Assembly (NCBI GenBank): GCA_017304845.1
Contig: JAFKLL010000014.1
Coordinates: 1-64,000, forward strand
Direction of reading: 5' to 3'
Length of the DNA stretch: 64,000 nucleotides
Source of the DNA: Solirubrobacterales bacterium
GTDB taxonomy: Bacteria > Actinomycetota > Thermoleophilia > Solirubrobacterales > 70-9
The position numbers were made by a program, and so were the translations under genes. This document shows, piece after piece, positions 26,670-38,074 of the stretch (position 1 is the stretch's first letter; each line of letters begins with the position of its first letter). Under the pieces are notes generated by a model. The model did not search any database, was not told the origin of the DNA, and saw only the letters and a list, made by a program, of their open reading frames with translations.

Positions 26670-29387
26670 TCAGTCCGGGTGGACGCGCACCGTCGGGGTC
26701 CGGTGGTCGCCGAGACGGGAGAGGCGGAGCCCGAGCCGGATGCCGCGCACCGGGCCGCCCTTGAACGACCGGGTCGGGATCTCGATCACCCGGGGATGGC
26801 CGGCCGAGATCGAACCGACCCTGATCCAGGCGTGGGTCTTGCTCAGGAGCGTGCCCTTCGGCGTCTTGGGACGGATGAAGGTCCGCCTGGCGACCCATTC
26901 CTTCGACAACTCGCCGAGCTTCAGCTGCGGCAGGCCGGGCGCCGCGGCGAACCGGGCCTCGACCGCGACCGGACGCCGGGTCGGTCTGCTCAGCGAGATC
27001 CGCCACCTGGCCTTCTGGCCGGCCTGGATCGAGCGGGACAGCGCCCGGATCCTCACCTGGGGCCGGGGGTCGTCGTTCTTCAGCGTGACCAGGGCCGCGC
27101 TGGGGACCGGGATGACGCCTCGGATCGAGTAGGCGTAGACCACGACGACGCGATCCCGGTCGAAGGCATTGTCGCCACGGTACGGGACGTTGACGTGGCC
27201 GGAGGTCTGGCCGGGAGCGAGCGAGATCGTGGTCGCCTGTGGCATGCCGCCACCGGCGGAGGTGATCACCCGGAGCCTGGTGTCCGGATCGGTCACCGCG
27301 CCGATGACCTTGAACGGGACCCGGACGGTCCGCCGGCCCGGGCCGCCTTCCGCCTGGGTCCGGGACTTGAGCCGGATCAGCGGCAGCCGCTCGAACGGCG
27401 GCGGCGCCGGCGACCCGCTCGGCCGGGCCGAGACGTCCAGCACCCGTACGCGGCTGGCCTTCGGGCAGCCCCGGCCGCATTCCGGCTTCGCCTCGCCCGT
27501 GATCCAGATCGCGGTGACGTGGTCGGGGTCGAAGGAGCCCAGGCCCGTGGTCGGGACCGGGACCCTCATGGTCCGGGCGAGCCAGCGCGCCGGGGTCCCG
27601 CCGGCGTCGGGCATGCCATCGACCCGGCCCTCCGCGTCGGGCGTCAGTTCGAGCTGGTCGCCGTCGGCGTCGACCAGCCTCACCCCGAGCCGGGCGGTCC
27701 TGGTCTTCGGCGCGACGATCGTCCGCAGGTCCAGGTCCGACCGTCCGATCAGGTTCAACTCGTGGGTCAGCTCGAGCTTCGCGGTCGGGCCCGGATCGGT
27801 CCAGTTCATGGCCAGCGCGGGCCGGGTCGGCAGCCCGGCCGGGAAGTACGGCCAGTGCGGGGCGAGGTCGTAGTCGGACATCGGCGCGCAGTCGCGCTCG
27901 CCCATGCCGGCGTAGCCGCGACAGGTGTAGACGCCCGAGGGCGGGTCCGCCGCGAGCTTCGCGTCGATCCCGGGGACCAGCGTCAGCTTGCCGCCGCCGA
28001 CCGACTGAGAGATGACGGGCGCCTTGGTCACCGGGCCGACCCGGACCGGGCTGCCGTCGAAGAGCTGCAGGTTGCGGTCGTCACCGCCGGTCATCAGCTG
28101 GACCGCGCCGGCGACGTAGGAGACCGCGACCCGTCGCTGCTGGGCGGCGCTCAGGCGGGTCTTGCTCTTGACCCCGCAGAGGCTGCGGGGCGGCGCCCAG
28201 GAATCGTCGGACGACTCGGCCTTCGAGAGGCCCGGGGTCCACTCGGTGTTGAAGAAGTTGTGGTTGGCCCCGAACATCACGACCGAGCTCTTCAGCGAGT
28301 CGTCGCCGGCGGCGAGGCCGATCGAGTTGTCGGTGTAGGACTGGCCCTGGAGGTCGTACACGTCACCGTCGCAGTAGGGCAGCACGGTCACGGTCGGGAT
28401 GTAGGCCGCGGACTGGCGCGCGAAGTCGGTCGGGGCGAGCAGGATCTGACCGGCGATCCGGTACGGCGCCGTGGCGGGGATGATCTCCGAGGCGCGGTTC
28501 ACGCCTTCGCCGCCGCGGCTGTGCCCGATCAGGACGACCCGGCTGAGGTCCGCCCCACGTCGGCCTGAAGCGACCCATCCCGCCCAGAGATCGAGGTGCC
28601 GCCGGACCAGCGCCGCACGCGCGTTGGCGCCACCGTCGGCGAGCGCGTCGTCCTGGGCGTTGATCCCGTTGGCCGCGATGGAGACCGTCACGAATCCCTG
28701 GCTGGCCAGGATCCGCTGGAGGTAGTCGTAGCCGAGGTCGCTCGGGACGGGCTTCGACCCCTTGCGGCAGGGCCAGCCGTCGGTGGTGAACCCGGCCCGG
28801 CCCGGGCGGGGCCGGTAGCAGGACGAGTGGCGGCCGTGGAGGAAGAGAACCAGCGGCGCCGAGGCCGCCACGGTCGGATCGGCCGGGGCGACCACGTGGC
28901 CCGTGGTCTCCAGGGCCCGCCTCAGACCGGGGAAGCTCCACGGCGCCCTCGTGTAGTCGCTGGTCCGGATCTCGTAGGGGCCCTTCTTGCCGGGGTCGAA
29001 GTCGAGCTTCGGAAAATCGCCGGTCGAGGGAACCCAGGAGGAGTCGTCCAGGGACCGCGGCTCCAGCTCCGGCTGCTCCTCGTCCAGGGAACGCCCGGAG
29101 AGGCGAACCGTGAGGCGGTCGGTCGACGGGGCTTCGTCGCCCGGGATGGTCACCGAGACCTCGCGCCCGTCCGGTGAGACCGTCGCGACGCCGACCGGGA
29201 CTCCGTCGAGGAGGATCTCGGGACGATCGGAGGTGACCGGCAGAGGGTCGGGCGAGGTCCAGGTCGCCTCGAACCCGCCGGGCACGGTCTCGACGCTCCA
29301 ATCGCCCACGTCCGCGGCGGAGGCCGCACCGGCTCCTCCCAGGAGCAGCGTCAGTACGAGAACTACGGTCCGGATCGCGGTCTTCAC
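26670..29387 (-). CDS. Large secreted alpha/beta-hydrolase protein with C-terminal beta-domains
   Basis: 905 residues from GTG 29387 (GGGAGAAG upstream). A signal peptide ends near ASAADVG (residue 25). An Ig-like region precedes an alpha/beta-hydrolase core with LVLFLHGRHSSC (oxyanion) and the nucleophile elbow VVLIGHSRGGEGV; a histidine in MFGANHNFFNTEW may complete the triad. After about residue 480, galactose-binding-like and Calx-beta-like beta-domains follow (TSGHVNVPYRGDNAFDRDRV, then VTLKNDDPRPQVRI). Esterase or lipase activity on an extracellular polymer is plausible. The substrate is unknown. Confidence 0.8.
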   Translation of the reverse strand: MKTAIRTVVLVLTLLLGGAGAASAADVGDWSVETVPGGFEATWTSPDPLPVTSDRPEILLDGVPVGVATVSPDGREVSVTIPGDEAPSTDRLTVRLSGRSLDEEQPELEPRSLDDSSWVPSTGDFPKLDFDPGKKGPYEIRTSDYTRAPWSFPGLRRALETTGHVVAPADPTVAASAPLVLFLHGRHSSCYRPRPGRAGFTTDGWPCRKGSKPVPSDLGYDYLQRILASQGFVTVSIAANGINAQDDALADGGANARAALVRRHLDLWAGWVASGRRGADLSRVVLIGHSRGGEGVNRASEIIPATAPYRIAGQILLAPTDFARQSAAYIPTVTVLPYCDGDVYDLQGQSYTDNSIGLAAGDDSLKSSVVMFGANHNFFNTEWTPGLSKAESSDDSWAPPRSLCGVKSKTRLSAAQQRRVAVSYVAGAVQLMTGGDDRNLQLFDGSPVRVGPVTKAPVISQSVGGGKLTLVPGIDAKLAADPPSGVYTCRGYAGMGERDCAPMSDYDLAPHWPYFPAGLPTRPALAMNWTDPGPTAKLELTHELNLIGRSDLDLRTIVAPKTRTARLGVRLVDADGDQLELTPDAEGRVDGMPDAGGTPARWLARTMRVPVPTTGLGSFDPDHVTAIWITGEAKPECGRGCPKASRVRVLDVSARPSGSPAPPPFERLPLIRLKSRTQAEGGPGRRTVRVPFKVIGAVTDPDTRLRVITSAGGGMPQATTISLAPGQTSGHVNVPYRGDNAFDRDRVVVVYAYSIRGVIPVPSAALVTLKNDDPRPQVRIRALSRSIQAGQKARWRISLSRPTRRPVAVEARFAAAPGLPQLKLGELSKEWVARRTFIRPKTPKGTLLSKTHAWIRVGSISAGHPRVIEIPTRSFKGGPVRGIRLGLRLSRLGDHRTPTVRVHPD

Positions 29388-29454
29388 GGTCTTCTCCCTG
29401 GTCGGCGGCGAACGACCAGGCTAGCCGGTTTCGGCCGGCGCCGCGAAGGCCGGG

Positions 29455-30285
29455 CTAGGAGCCCATGCCCCCGAAGGAGCCGCCGGTGACGTTGATCACC
29501 TGTCCCTGGACGTAATCAGAGAGGAAGGACGCCAGGAACATCACCGGACCGGCGGCTTCTTCGGGGGTTGCGGCACGGCCGAGCGCGATCGCCTGCGGCG
29601 CCAATGCCCGCATCTGATCCGGGATGCCCAGTCGGATCTCCTCCCCGCCCGGCCTGGTGACCGAGCCGGCTTCGTCCCGGGGAGCGGTCAGCCTCGTCTC
29701 GACGAAGCCGAAGGCGACCGCGTTCACGTTGATCTTGAACTGGCCCCACTCCTTGGCGAGCGTCTTGGTCAGGCCCACGACCCCGGCCTTGCCGGCCGCG
29801 TAGTTGACCTGGCCGGCGTTGCCCATGGTGCCGGAGATCGAGGAGACGTTGATCAGCTTGCGGAAGACCTCTCGGCCCTCCCGGGCCTCCTCCTTGGCCG
29901 CCTCGCGCCAGCGCGGGGCGAGCGCCCGGGCGACCCGGAAGGGCGCGACCGTGTGGATGTCGAGCATGGCCTGGAACTGCTCGTCGGACATCTTGTGGGC
30001 GACGCCGTCCCAGGTGTAGCCGGCGTTGTTGACGACGACGTCGACCCGGCCGAATGCCTCGTTGGCCGTCTCGACCAGCCGCTGGGCGGTCTCGGGCCTG
30101 GTCAAGTCGCCGGCGAAGACGGCGGTCTCCCCGGCGATCTCGCCGGCGGCCTGCTCGGCCGCGTCGGCGTCGAGGTCGTTGATCATCACCTTGGCGCCGT
30201 TGGCGGCGAACAACTCCGCGGTCGCGCGGCCGATGCCGCGGGCGGACCCGGTGACGATCGCGCTCTTGCCATCAAGCAGTCCCAT
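29455..30285 (-). CDS. SDR-family oxidoreductase, FabG-like
   Basis: 276 residues. The NAD(P) motif is GSARGIGRA (Gly-rich TGxxxGxG), NNAG is present, and the active-site Ser, Tyr and Lys lie in NVSSISGTMGNAGQVNYAAG followed by K. It reduces 3-oxoacyl groups or oxidises 3-hydroxyacyl groups; within this operon the oxidation of hydroxyacyl-CoA fits. An insertion (EEAREGREVF, residues about 130-140) lengthens it relative to FabG. It is the last gene of the long operon that begins at the ABC importer. Confidence 0.87.
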   Translation of the reverse strand: MGLLDGKSAIVTGSARGIGRATAELFAANGAKVMINDLDADAAEQAAGEIAGETAVFAGDLTRPETAQRLVETANEAFGRVDVVVNNAGYTWDGVAHKMSDEQFQAMLDIHTVAPFRVARALAPRWREAAKEEAREGREVFRKLINVSSISGTMGNAGQVNYAAGKAGVVGLTKTLAKEWGQFKINVNAVAFGFVETRLTAPRDEAGSVTRPGGEEIRLGIPDQMRALAPQAIALGRAATPEEAAGPVMFLASFLSDYVQGQVINVTGGSFGGMGS

Positions 30286-30315
30286 TTCGTTTCTCCTGTT
30301 CGTTGGTCAAGTTCG

Positions 30316-31061
30316 TCAGCGGCCACGGAAGGCGGGCGGCCGCCGCTCGGCGAAGGCGGCGACGCCCTCGGCGAAGTCCTCGCTGCCCTGCAGGGCCAGG
30401 CCCCACTCGATCGCCTGTTCCAGGTCCGCTTCCCGCCCGGCCACCGCCTCCTTGATGGTGCGGAGCGACAGCGGGGCCCGGGACGCCAGGCGCGCCGCCA
30501 GCTCGCGGGCCCGGTCGAGCTGCCCGCCCTCCGGGGTCACGAAGTTCACGAGGCCTGCGAGCCGCGCCTCCTCCGGCCCGACCGGGTCGCCGCTCATCGC
30601 CAGGTACTTGAGCCAGTGCCGGTCGATCGAGCCCGCGCCCGCGGCCAGCAGGACGCCGGGGACCAGGCCGACCCGGGACTCCGGCACCTGGAAGCGGGCG
30701 GTCTCGTCGCAGACGACCAGGTCGCAGATCAGGGCCAGCTCCAGCCCGCCGCCGATGCAGTGCCCGTGGACCGAGGCGATCACCGGCTTCGGCAGCTCGG
30801 CCAGAGACCGGACCCCGGCCACCGCGTCGGCCAGGAAGGCGCGCCGTTCGTCGGGGCCGGCGATGCCGCTCATGTCGTCGAGGTCGGCGCCGACCGAGAA
30901 GCAGCCGCCGGCGCCCCTGAGGATCACCGCCCGCACCTCCTCGTCGTCGGCCAGCTGGTCGACCGCCTCGCGCAGCCGGGGCCAGAGCGCCGCCGGGAGC
31001 GCGTTCATCCGCTCCGGCCGATCGATGATCAGCTCACCGATCTCGCCCTCCGTCTCGACTC

Positions 31062-31068
<7 letters not shown>
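30316..31068 (-). CDS. Enoyl-CoA hydratase/isomerase family protein
   Basis: 250 residues of the crotonase fold. The oxyanion-hole segments are present: GAGGCFSVGADLDDMSG and HGHCIGGGLELALICDLVVC. Instead of both catalytic glutamates of crotonase, the second region reads ARFQVPESRVGLVPG, with one Glu. It may hydrate enoyl-CoA or act as an isomerase or thioesterase. The start overlaps the synthetase stop by 7 bp; an SDR follows 30 bp downstream. Confidence 0.88.
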
Positions 31069-32740
<1,672 letters not shown>

Positions 32741-32744
<4 letters not shown>

Positions 32745-33898
32745 GAGAGTTGCCCGGCGATGCGCTCCCGGTGCCACCGGGCGTCTCCGAAGAGGGCCTG
32801 GTCCACCTTGATGCGGCGCAGGAAGAGGTGGAGGTCGTGCTCCCAGGTGAAGCCGACCCCGCCGTGGATCTGCAGGGCGTCCCCGGCCACGGCGGCGGTC
32901 GCCTCGGCCGCGTAGGAGGCGGCCACGGGCACCGCTCGCGCGCGCTCCTCGGAGCCGTTCTCGAGGGTCAGGGCGGCGTAGCGGGAGGCGGCGCGCGATG
33001 CCTCGACCCGCAGCAGCATGTCGGCGCACATGTGCTTGACCGCCTGGTAGCTGGCGATCGGGCGTTGGAAGGCGATTCGGTCCATGGCGTACTCCACGGT
33101 CGTCTCCATCAGCAGCTCGGCGGCGCCGATCGCGTCGGAGGCGACCAGCACGGCGGCCAGGTCGAGTGTGTCCGCGTAGCTCCGGGCGCCCTCGCCGATC
33201 CCGCAGGCGAGCCGGCCCGCTTCGACCTCCACCCCGCTCAACTCCACGGTGGCGAAGCGCCGGGTCAGGTCGAGGGTGCGGGAGAGGGTGATCTGGACCC
33301 CGGGGGCCGAGGCCGGGACCACGAAGTCGGTCAGCTCGCCGTCGACCCGGGCGCTGACCACCAGCCACTCGGCCAGGTCGGCGTCGACGACCAGGCTCTT
33401 GCGGCCGTCGAGCACCCAGCCTTCGCCGCGCCGCTCGGCCCGGGTGGCGACCGTGCCCGGACCCCACTCCCCGCCTCGGGGCTCGGGGCCGCACCAGGCC
33501 GCGGTGGTCTCACCGGAGGCCAGGTCCTCCAACAGCTCGACCGCGGCCCCCTCGCGGGCCCGGCCGAGCGCGGCGGCGCCGAGGGCGCAGCCGAGGAAGG
33601 GCGTCCAGTTGGCCGCCCGGCCCAGCTCGGAGGCGATGATGCCGGCCGCCGCCGGGTTGAAGCCGAGGCCGCCGACGCTCTCCGGGGCCAGCACGGCGAT
33701 CCAGCCCATCTCGGCGGCGCGGCGCCAGCCTTCGGGATCCGGTTCCCGGTCGTTCTCCAGGATCGCCCGGGCATCGCCCAGCGGGTAGTGGCGGGCGAGG
33801 AAGCCCCGGGTCGCTTCGAGCAGCTGCTGCTGCTCGTCGTCGAGGTCCAGGTCGACCGGGATCCGGCCGTGGTCTTCAGCAGATGCTGTAGGCGCCAT
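32741..33898 (-). CDS. Acyl-CoA dehydrogenase, partner-type subunit
   Basis: 385 residues with the acyl-CoA dehydrogenase fold. It retains AFQRPIASYQAVKHMCADML and the late ALQIHGGVGFTWEHDLHLFL, but the usual FAD-contact SEPDAGSD stretch is replaced by CGPEPRGGEWG, and the extreme C-terminal arginine/FAD motif is absent. The complementary dehydrogenase encoded at 34653-35846 has exactly those missing parts. This is the pattern of alpha2beta2 FadE heterotetramers known from mycobacterial steroid degradation. It overlaps the SDR gene by 23 bp and the synthetase gene by 4 bp. Confidence 0.87.
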
Positions 33899-34643
33899 CG
33901 ATCTTCAGTACGTCCCCGGTGTGGTAGCTGGACGCGGGCGAGGCCAGGTAGACCGCGGCCGCGCCGATGTCGGCGGGCGTGCCCCAGCGGCGGGTCGGGA
34001 TGCGCGGCATCACCGCGCCGGAGAACCGCTCGTCCTCGAACATCTCGTGGGTGAGGTCGGTGTCGATCCAGCCCGGCATGATCGCGTTGGCGCGGATGCC
34101 CTTGCGGGCCAGCTCGACCGCCAGCGTCTTCACCAGCGGGGCGAGCGCGCCCTTGCTGGCCGCGTAGGCGGCGGAACGGGGCGCGCCCTCGATCGCGGTC
34201 AGCGAGGAGGTCACGACCAGGCTGCCGCCCTCGCCGGACTCGATCATCCGCGAGGCGGCCGCCCTGAGGGTGAGGAACACGCCGTCCAGGTTGACCCGCT
34301 GCACCCGGCGCCACTCGTCCAGCGAGAGCTTCTCGAAGGGGGTCGGCGCGGCGCCGGTGCCGGCGTTCGCGAAGCAGGAGTCGACCCGGCCGAGCAGGGC
34401 GACCGAGGTCTCCATCGCGGTCGCGACCGAAGCCTCGTCGGCGACGTCGCAGACCACGGCGCCGATGTCGGTGCCGTAGGCGGCCAGCTCCTCGCGCGCC
34501 GCCTCGTTCTTGTCCTCGTCGGTGCCCCAGACGACCACGTCGGCCCCGGCCGCCGCCAATGCCTTGGCGACGCCGAGGCCGATGCCGCCGTTGCCGCCGG
34601 TGACCACGGCCCCATGCCCGGCCAGGTTGAACAGTTCGCTCAT
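33876..34643 (-). CDS. SDR-family oxidoreductase
   Basis: 255 residues. TGGNGGIGLGVAKALAAAG is the cofactor motif, CDVADEAS and FANAGTG follow, and the catalytic Ser/Tyr/Lys lie in VVTSSLTAIEGAPRSAAYAA and SKGA. ALAPLVKTLAVELARKGIRA and MPGWIDTDLTHEMF are typical of FabG-like dehydrogenases. GAAAGGAAG precedes the ATG. It lies between two acyl-CoA dehydrogenase genes, so it probably oxidises a hydroxyacyl-CoA or an alcohol intermediate (inference). Confidence 0.87.
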   Translation of the reverse strand: MSELFNLAGHGAVVTGGNGGIGLGVAKALAAAGADVVVWGTDEDKNEAAREELAAYGTDIGAVVCDVADEASVATAMETSVALLGRVDSCFANAGTGAAPTPFEKLSLDEWRRVQRVNLDGVFLTLRAAASRMIESGEGGSLVVTSSLTAIEGAPRSAAYAASKGALAPLVKTLAVELARKGIRANAIMPGWIDTDLTHEMFEDERFSGAVMPRIPTRRWGTPADIGAAAVYLASPASSYHTGDVLKIDGAYSIC

Positions 34644-34652
34644 AACTTCCTT

Positions 34653-35846
34653 TCAGCCCCGCGCTTCCCGGGGCATGCCCAGGGCTCGCTCGGCGATGAT
34701 GTTTCTCATGATCTCGGAGGCCCCGCCGGCCACCGTGTAGGTCCGGGCGTACAGGAACTCGTCCTGCCAGCGGCCGTTCTGACGCACGTCCGGATCGCCC
34801 TCGGTGAGGATCGAGCCGGCGCCCTGCAGGCTCATCGCGTACTCGGCCATGGCCAGGTTCAGCTCGCTGAAGACCAGCTTGCCGATCGGCACGTCCGAGG
34901 GCCGCTCGGCTCCCCGCAGCTCCCGGCCCAGCTTGAGCTGGACCAGCAGGTTGTTGATCTCGATCTCGGTCGCGAAGGAGGCGAGCCGCTGCCGCACGTC
35001 TTCGGAGTCGAGCGGCCGGCGGCCGCTGCCGTCGTCGGTGTCGGCCAGCTCCACCATCAGGTCGAGCAGCTGACGCAGACGGGCGCCGCCGGCCCCGATG
35101 CCGGAGCGTTCGGCGCCGAGGCTGTCCATCGCCACCTGCCAGCCGCGCTCGCGCTCGCCGAGCAGGGAGTCGGCCTCGATCCGCACGTCCTCCATGAAGA
35201 CCTCGCTGAAGTCCTCGGTGCCGGTGATCTCCCGCAGCGGCCTGATCTCCAGGCCGGCGGCGTCCATCGGCACGATGAAGGCGGAGATTCCGCGATGCCG
35301 GTCGAGCGAGGTGTCGCTGCGGGCCAGCAGGAAGCCGAAGTCGGCCCAGGTCGCGTTCGAGGACCAGACCTTCTGGCCGTTGACCAGGTAGCCGCCGTCC
35401 ACCGGCCTGGCCTCGGTCCGCATCGCCGCCAGGTCGGAGCCGGCGTCCGGCTCGCTGAACAGCTGGCACCAGGTCTCGCTGCCGTCGCGGATGGTCGGCA
35501 GGAAGCGGGCCTTCTGCTCCTCGGTGCCGAAGCGGATCAGGGCAAAGGCGGCGAGGTGGGTCTGGTCGGTCAGCGGCGGCAGCCCGGCCCGGGCGACCTC
35601 CTCGCTGATCACCAGGTCGTGGACCGGGTTCCACTCGCCGCTGCCGCCCCACTCCTCGGGCCACTCGGCCCCGAGGTAGCCGACCTCGTAGAGGCGGGCC
35701 CGCCAGGCCTTGCGCACTCGGTCCTCCTCCTCGGTCTCCGGGCTGCGGAAGCCGGCCCGGACCGGGATGTCCGGCGCCTCGGCCTCGAGGAAGGCCCGCA
35801 CCTCGCGGCGGAAGGCCTCGGTCTCGCGATCGTCGGCGATCCTCAT
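34653..35846 (-). CDS. Acyl-CoA dehydrogenase, FAD-motif subunit
   Basis: 397 residues from ATG 35846, which overlaps the hyuB stop (ATGA). It has WPEEWGGSGEWNPVHDLVIS, LFSEPDAGSDLAAMRTEA and LVNGQKVWSSNATWADFGFL, plus the C-terminal AGGASEIMRNIIAERALGMP. A strong HGGxG motif is missing; the sequence reads SLQGAGSILTE. It is complementary to the subunit encoded at 32741-33898. Together they likely form a heteromeric dehydrogenase for a bulky acyl-CoA. Confidence 0.88.
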   Translation of the reverse strand: MRIADDRETEAFRREVRAFLEAEAPDIPVRAGFRSPETEEEDRVRKAWRARLYEVGYLGAEWPEEWGGSGEWNPVHDLVISEEVARAGLPPLTDQTHLAAFALIRFGTEEQKARFLPTIRDGSETWCQLFSEPDAGSDLAAMRTEARPVDGGYLVNGQKVWSSNATWADFGFLLARSDTSLDRHRGISAFIVPMDAAGLEIRPLREITGTEDFSEVFMEDVRIEADSLLGERERGWQVAMDSLGAERSGIGAGGARLRQLLDLMVELADTDDGSGRRPLDSEDVRQRLASFATEIEINNLLVQLKLGRELRGAERPSDVPIGKLVFSELNLAMAEYAMSLQGAGSILTEGDPDVRQNGRWQDEFLYARTYTVAGGASEIMRNIIAERALGMPREARG

Positions 35847-38074
35847 CGCGGCAGCTCCTCGTGGACGGCGAGCGGCATGAAGTTCCAGCGCGGCGCCTCG
35901 CCCGCGTTCGCCACCTCGGTGTCGATCTGGGAGCCGCAGCCTGGGCAGCAGTAGCGCCGGAAGACGAGGTCGCCCTCGGGCCGCTCGGGGATCGGGGCGC
36001 CGATCGAGTCGCCGCTGACCGGCAGCTCCTCGGTCGCCGCCCACCACTTCCAGTTGACGGAGTTGCTGGCGAACTCGTGCTCGCAGGAGCGGCAGCGGTA
36101 GTAGCCGCGCTCGTCGATCTCCAGCCCTTCGCCGAGCACCTGGGGGCCGTCCTGCGGCACCGGCGGCCCGGGCTCGGCGCTGCCGCCCGAACCGTCGCCG
36201 ACCGGCAGGGCCCGTTCGCCCAGCGGCAGGGCCCGCCGCTCGGCCAGGCGCTCCTCGCGGAGGCGGGCGGTGGCGACCGGGTCGATGTCGTCGCCGGCCA
36301 TGACCACGCCGAAGTTCCGTTCGGCCGCCTCGGCGGTGACGAAGCCCCGCCGCACGTCCTCCAGGACCGCTTCCGGGTCCCGGATCAGCGGGTCGCCGAA
36401 GCCGGGGCCGCCGGTGGCGCGGATGTAGTAGCCGTCCTCGGGGGTGACCCGGAAGCCACGGCCACGGGCCGGGGGCCGCTCGGCGGTCTCGGCGTACTCC
36501 TCGACCGGCAGCTCCTCGCCACGGTCCCAGTGCTCCCGGACCGACTCCATCGCCCCACGGGCGAAGCGGATCGTCGCCCCCGCCCCGGGCTGCCCGCCGG
36601 CGATCGCCGAGGAGGGCGCGCTCATGCGGTTGTGGAAGACGACCACGTCCCAGGCCTCGGTGTCATAGGGGGTGCAGAACGACTCCAGCGCGAGGCCGCC
36701 GCGGTGACGGCCGGCGCCGCCGGTGTCGGCCGCGAAACGGGTGTCGAGGAAGAGGACCGGGCTCTGGCTCTCGTACTCCTCCACGTTGGGGATGAAGGCG
36801 TCGATCGTCTGGATGCCCATCATCGCGTTCTCGCCGTCACGATCCTGGACGGCGCTGGCGCCGCCGGAGCCGCCGGTGAAGACGTTCCAGAACCAGGGCT
36901 GCCCGTACTGGTTGGGGCCCTGCAGCCAGGCGAAGGTCCAGCTGCCCCAGGGGCCGCTGCGCCGCCGTGCCGCCTCCGGATGACCGGCCAGCAGGTAGTT
37001 GGAGGCCTCGAGGATCGCGTCGGTCCCGAACCAGCTGGCGTAGACCGTGGCCCCGGAGATCGGCGCCGGCTTGGTCGCGTTGACCAGGGTGCCCTCCGGC
37101 GCGACCACGGTGACCGGGTCGAGCAGGCCCTCGTTGAAGGGCAGGTCGGGCGCGTACACGGTGCCGAGCGCCGCCATCGCGTCGCCGATCGCCCCGACCT
37201 CGGTGCCGTTCAGCACGCCGGGCGCCTGCGGGTCGGTGCCGGTGTAGTCGACGGTGAGCTGGTCGCCGCGCTTGATCACGGCGGCCCGGATCGTGTAGAT
37301 CAGGTCGTCCTCGCCGTCGTGCTCCATGTGGGCGGCGCCACGGTAGACGCCGTCCGGCAGCTGGCTCAGCCGCTCGCGGAAGGCGGTGGCCGCGTTCTCG
37401 ATCTGGGCGGAGTGGATCGCCCGGATGCGATCGGCCCCGTGCTGCTCGATCATCGCCGAGCAGCGCTCCTTGCCCATCCAGACGGCGCCGGTGATCGCCT
37501 TGAGGTCGATCCCGGTCGCCTCGGGCAGACGCACGTTGGTCAGGAAGGCGTCGAGCACGTCCTGCCGGAACTTGCCGCCGTCGTAGAACTTGACCGGCGT
37601 GAACCTGACGTTCTCGCCGAACACGTCGGAGTGCTCGACCGAGTAGCCGCCCGGCACGGCGCCGCCGACGTCGGTGACGTGGGCGCTCACCCCCACCCAC
37701 ATCAGGATCTCGTCGCCGTCGAAGACCGGGGCGACGATCACCACGTCATGGGAGTGGAGCCCGCCGCCCTCGTAGGGGTCGTTGGCGAAGATCACGTCGC
37801 CGGGGCGCAGGTCGTCCTTGAACCGTTCCAGCGAGTGCCGGACCGTGTTCGAGATCGCGTAGCCCATCTGCAGCGACCAGGAGATCGTCGTCAGGATGTT
37901 GCCCTCGGCGTCGAGGCAGCCGCAGGCGAAGTCGGAGGCGGAGACGAAGAGGAAGGAGCCGGAGAGATTGACCAGAGCCCGGCCCATCTCGCGGTTCATG
38001 GTCAGCTCGTAGTTGTAGACGATCTCCGAGAGGACGGGATCGAACTCGGCCGTACCCTGGGCTTGCTGGGTCAT
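35843..38074 (-). CDS. hyuB: Hydantoinase B/oxoprolinase-type carboxylase subunit fused to acetone-carboxylase gamma-like zinc domain
   Basis: 743 residues. Residues 1 to about 560 are HyuB-like (EIVYNYELTMNREMGRALVN, FANDPYEGGGLHSHDVVIVA, WVGVSAHVTDVGGAVPGG, YIRATGGPGFGDPLIRDPEA). After an acidic/Pro linker, residues 658-743 form a separate domain with C661 and C664 (YRCRSCEHEF) and C709, C710, C713 (RYCCPGCGSQ), resembling the small gamma subunit of acetone carboxylase. Acetone, acetophenone and related carboxylases use HyuA/HyuB-like subunits to carboxylate ketones with ATP. The start overlaps the hyuA stop (ATGA). Hydantoin hydrolysis is less likely here. Confidence 0.85.
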   Translation of the reverse strand: MTQQAQGTAEFDPVLSEIVYNYELTMNREMGRALVNLSGSFLFVSASDFACGCLDAEGNILTTISWSLQMGYAISNTVRHSLERFKDDLRPGDVIFANDPYEGGGLHSHDVVIVAPVFDGDEILMWVGVSAHVTDVGGAVPGGYSVEHSDVFGENVRFTPVKFYDGGKFRQDVLDAFLTNVRLPEATGIDLKAITGAVWMGKERCSAMIEQHGADRIRAIHSAQIENAATAFRERLSQLPDGVYRGAAHMEHDGEDDLIYTIRAAVIKRGDQLTVDYTGTDPQAPGVLNGTEVGAIGDAMAALGTVYAPDLPFNEGLLDPVTVVAPEGTLVNATKPAPISGATVYASWFGTDAILEASNYLLAGHPEAARRRSGPWGSWTFAWLQGPNQYGQPWFWNVFTGGSGGASAVQDRDGENAMMGIQTIDAFIPNVEEYESQSPVLFLDTRFAADTGGAGRHRGGLALESFCTPYDTEAWDVVVFHNRMSAPSSAIAGGQPGAGATIRFARGAMESVREHWDRGEELPVEEYAETAERPPARGRGFRVTPEDGYYIRATGGPGFGDPLIRDPEAVLEDVRRGFVTAEAAERNFGVVMAGDDIDPVATARLREERLAERRALPLGERALPVGDGSGGSAEPGPPVPQDGPQVLGEGLEIDERGYYRCRSCEHEFASNSVNWKWWAATEELPVSGDSIGAPIPERPEGDLVFRRYCCPGCGSQIDTEVANAGEAPRWNFMPLAVHEELPR

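Noticed and set aside
23583-28568. A 1,661-codon open frame on the plus strand
   Set aside because: It lies antisense to two histidine-kinase/regulator genes and the secreted hydrolase, whose motifs are clear. Its translation is Arg/Gly/Asp/His-rich with no recognisable domain, as expected of a GC-rich shadow frame.
29388-29454. Terminator after the long catabolic operon (CTAGCC/GGCTAG pair)
   Set aside because: The outer arms are interrupted and the inner stem is only about 5 bp, weaker than the other hairpins here; I could not support it.
33331-35664. A 777-codon minus-strand frame overlapping SDR and dehydrogenase genes
   Set aside because: It is out of phase with the real genes, is very Arg-rich and shows no domains; the true products in the other minus-strand frames have complete catalytic motifs.
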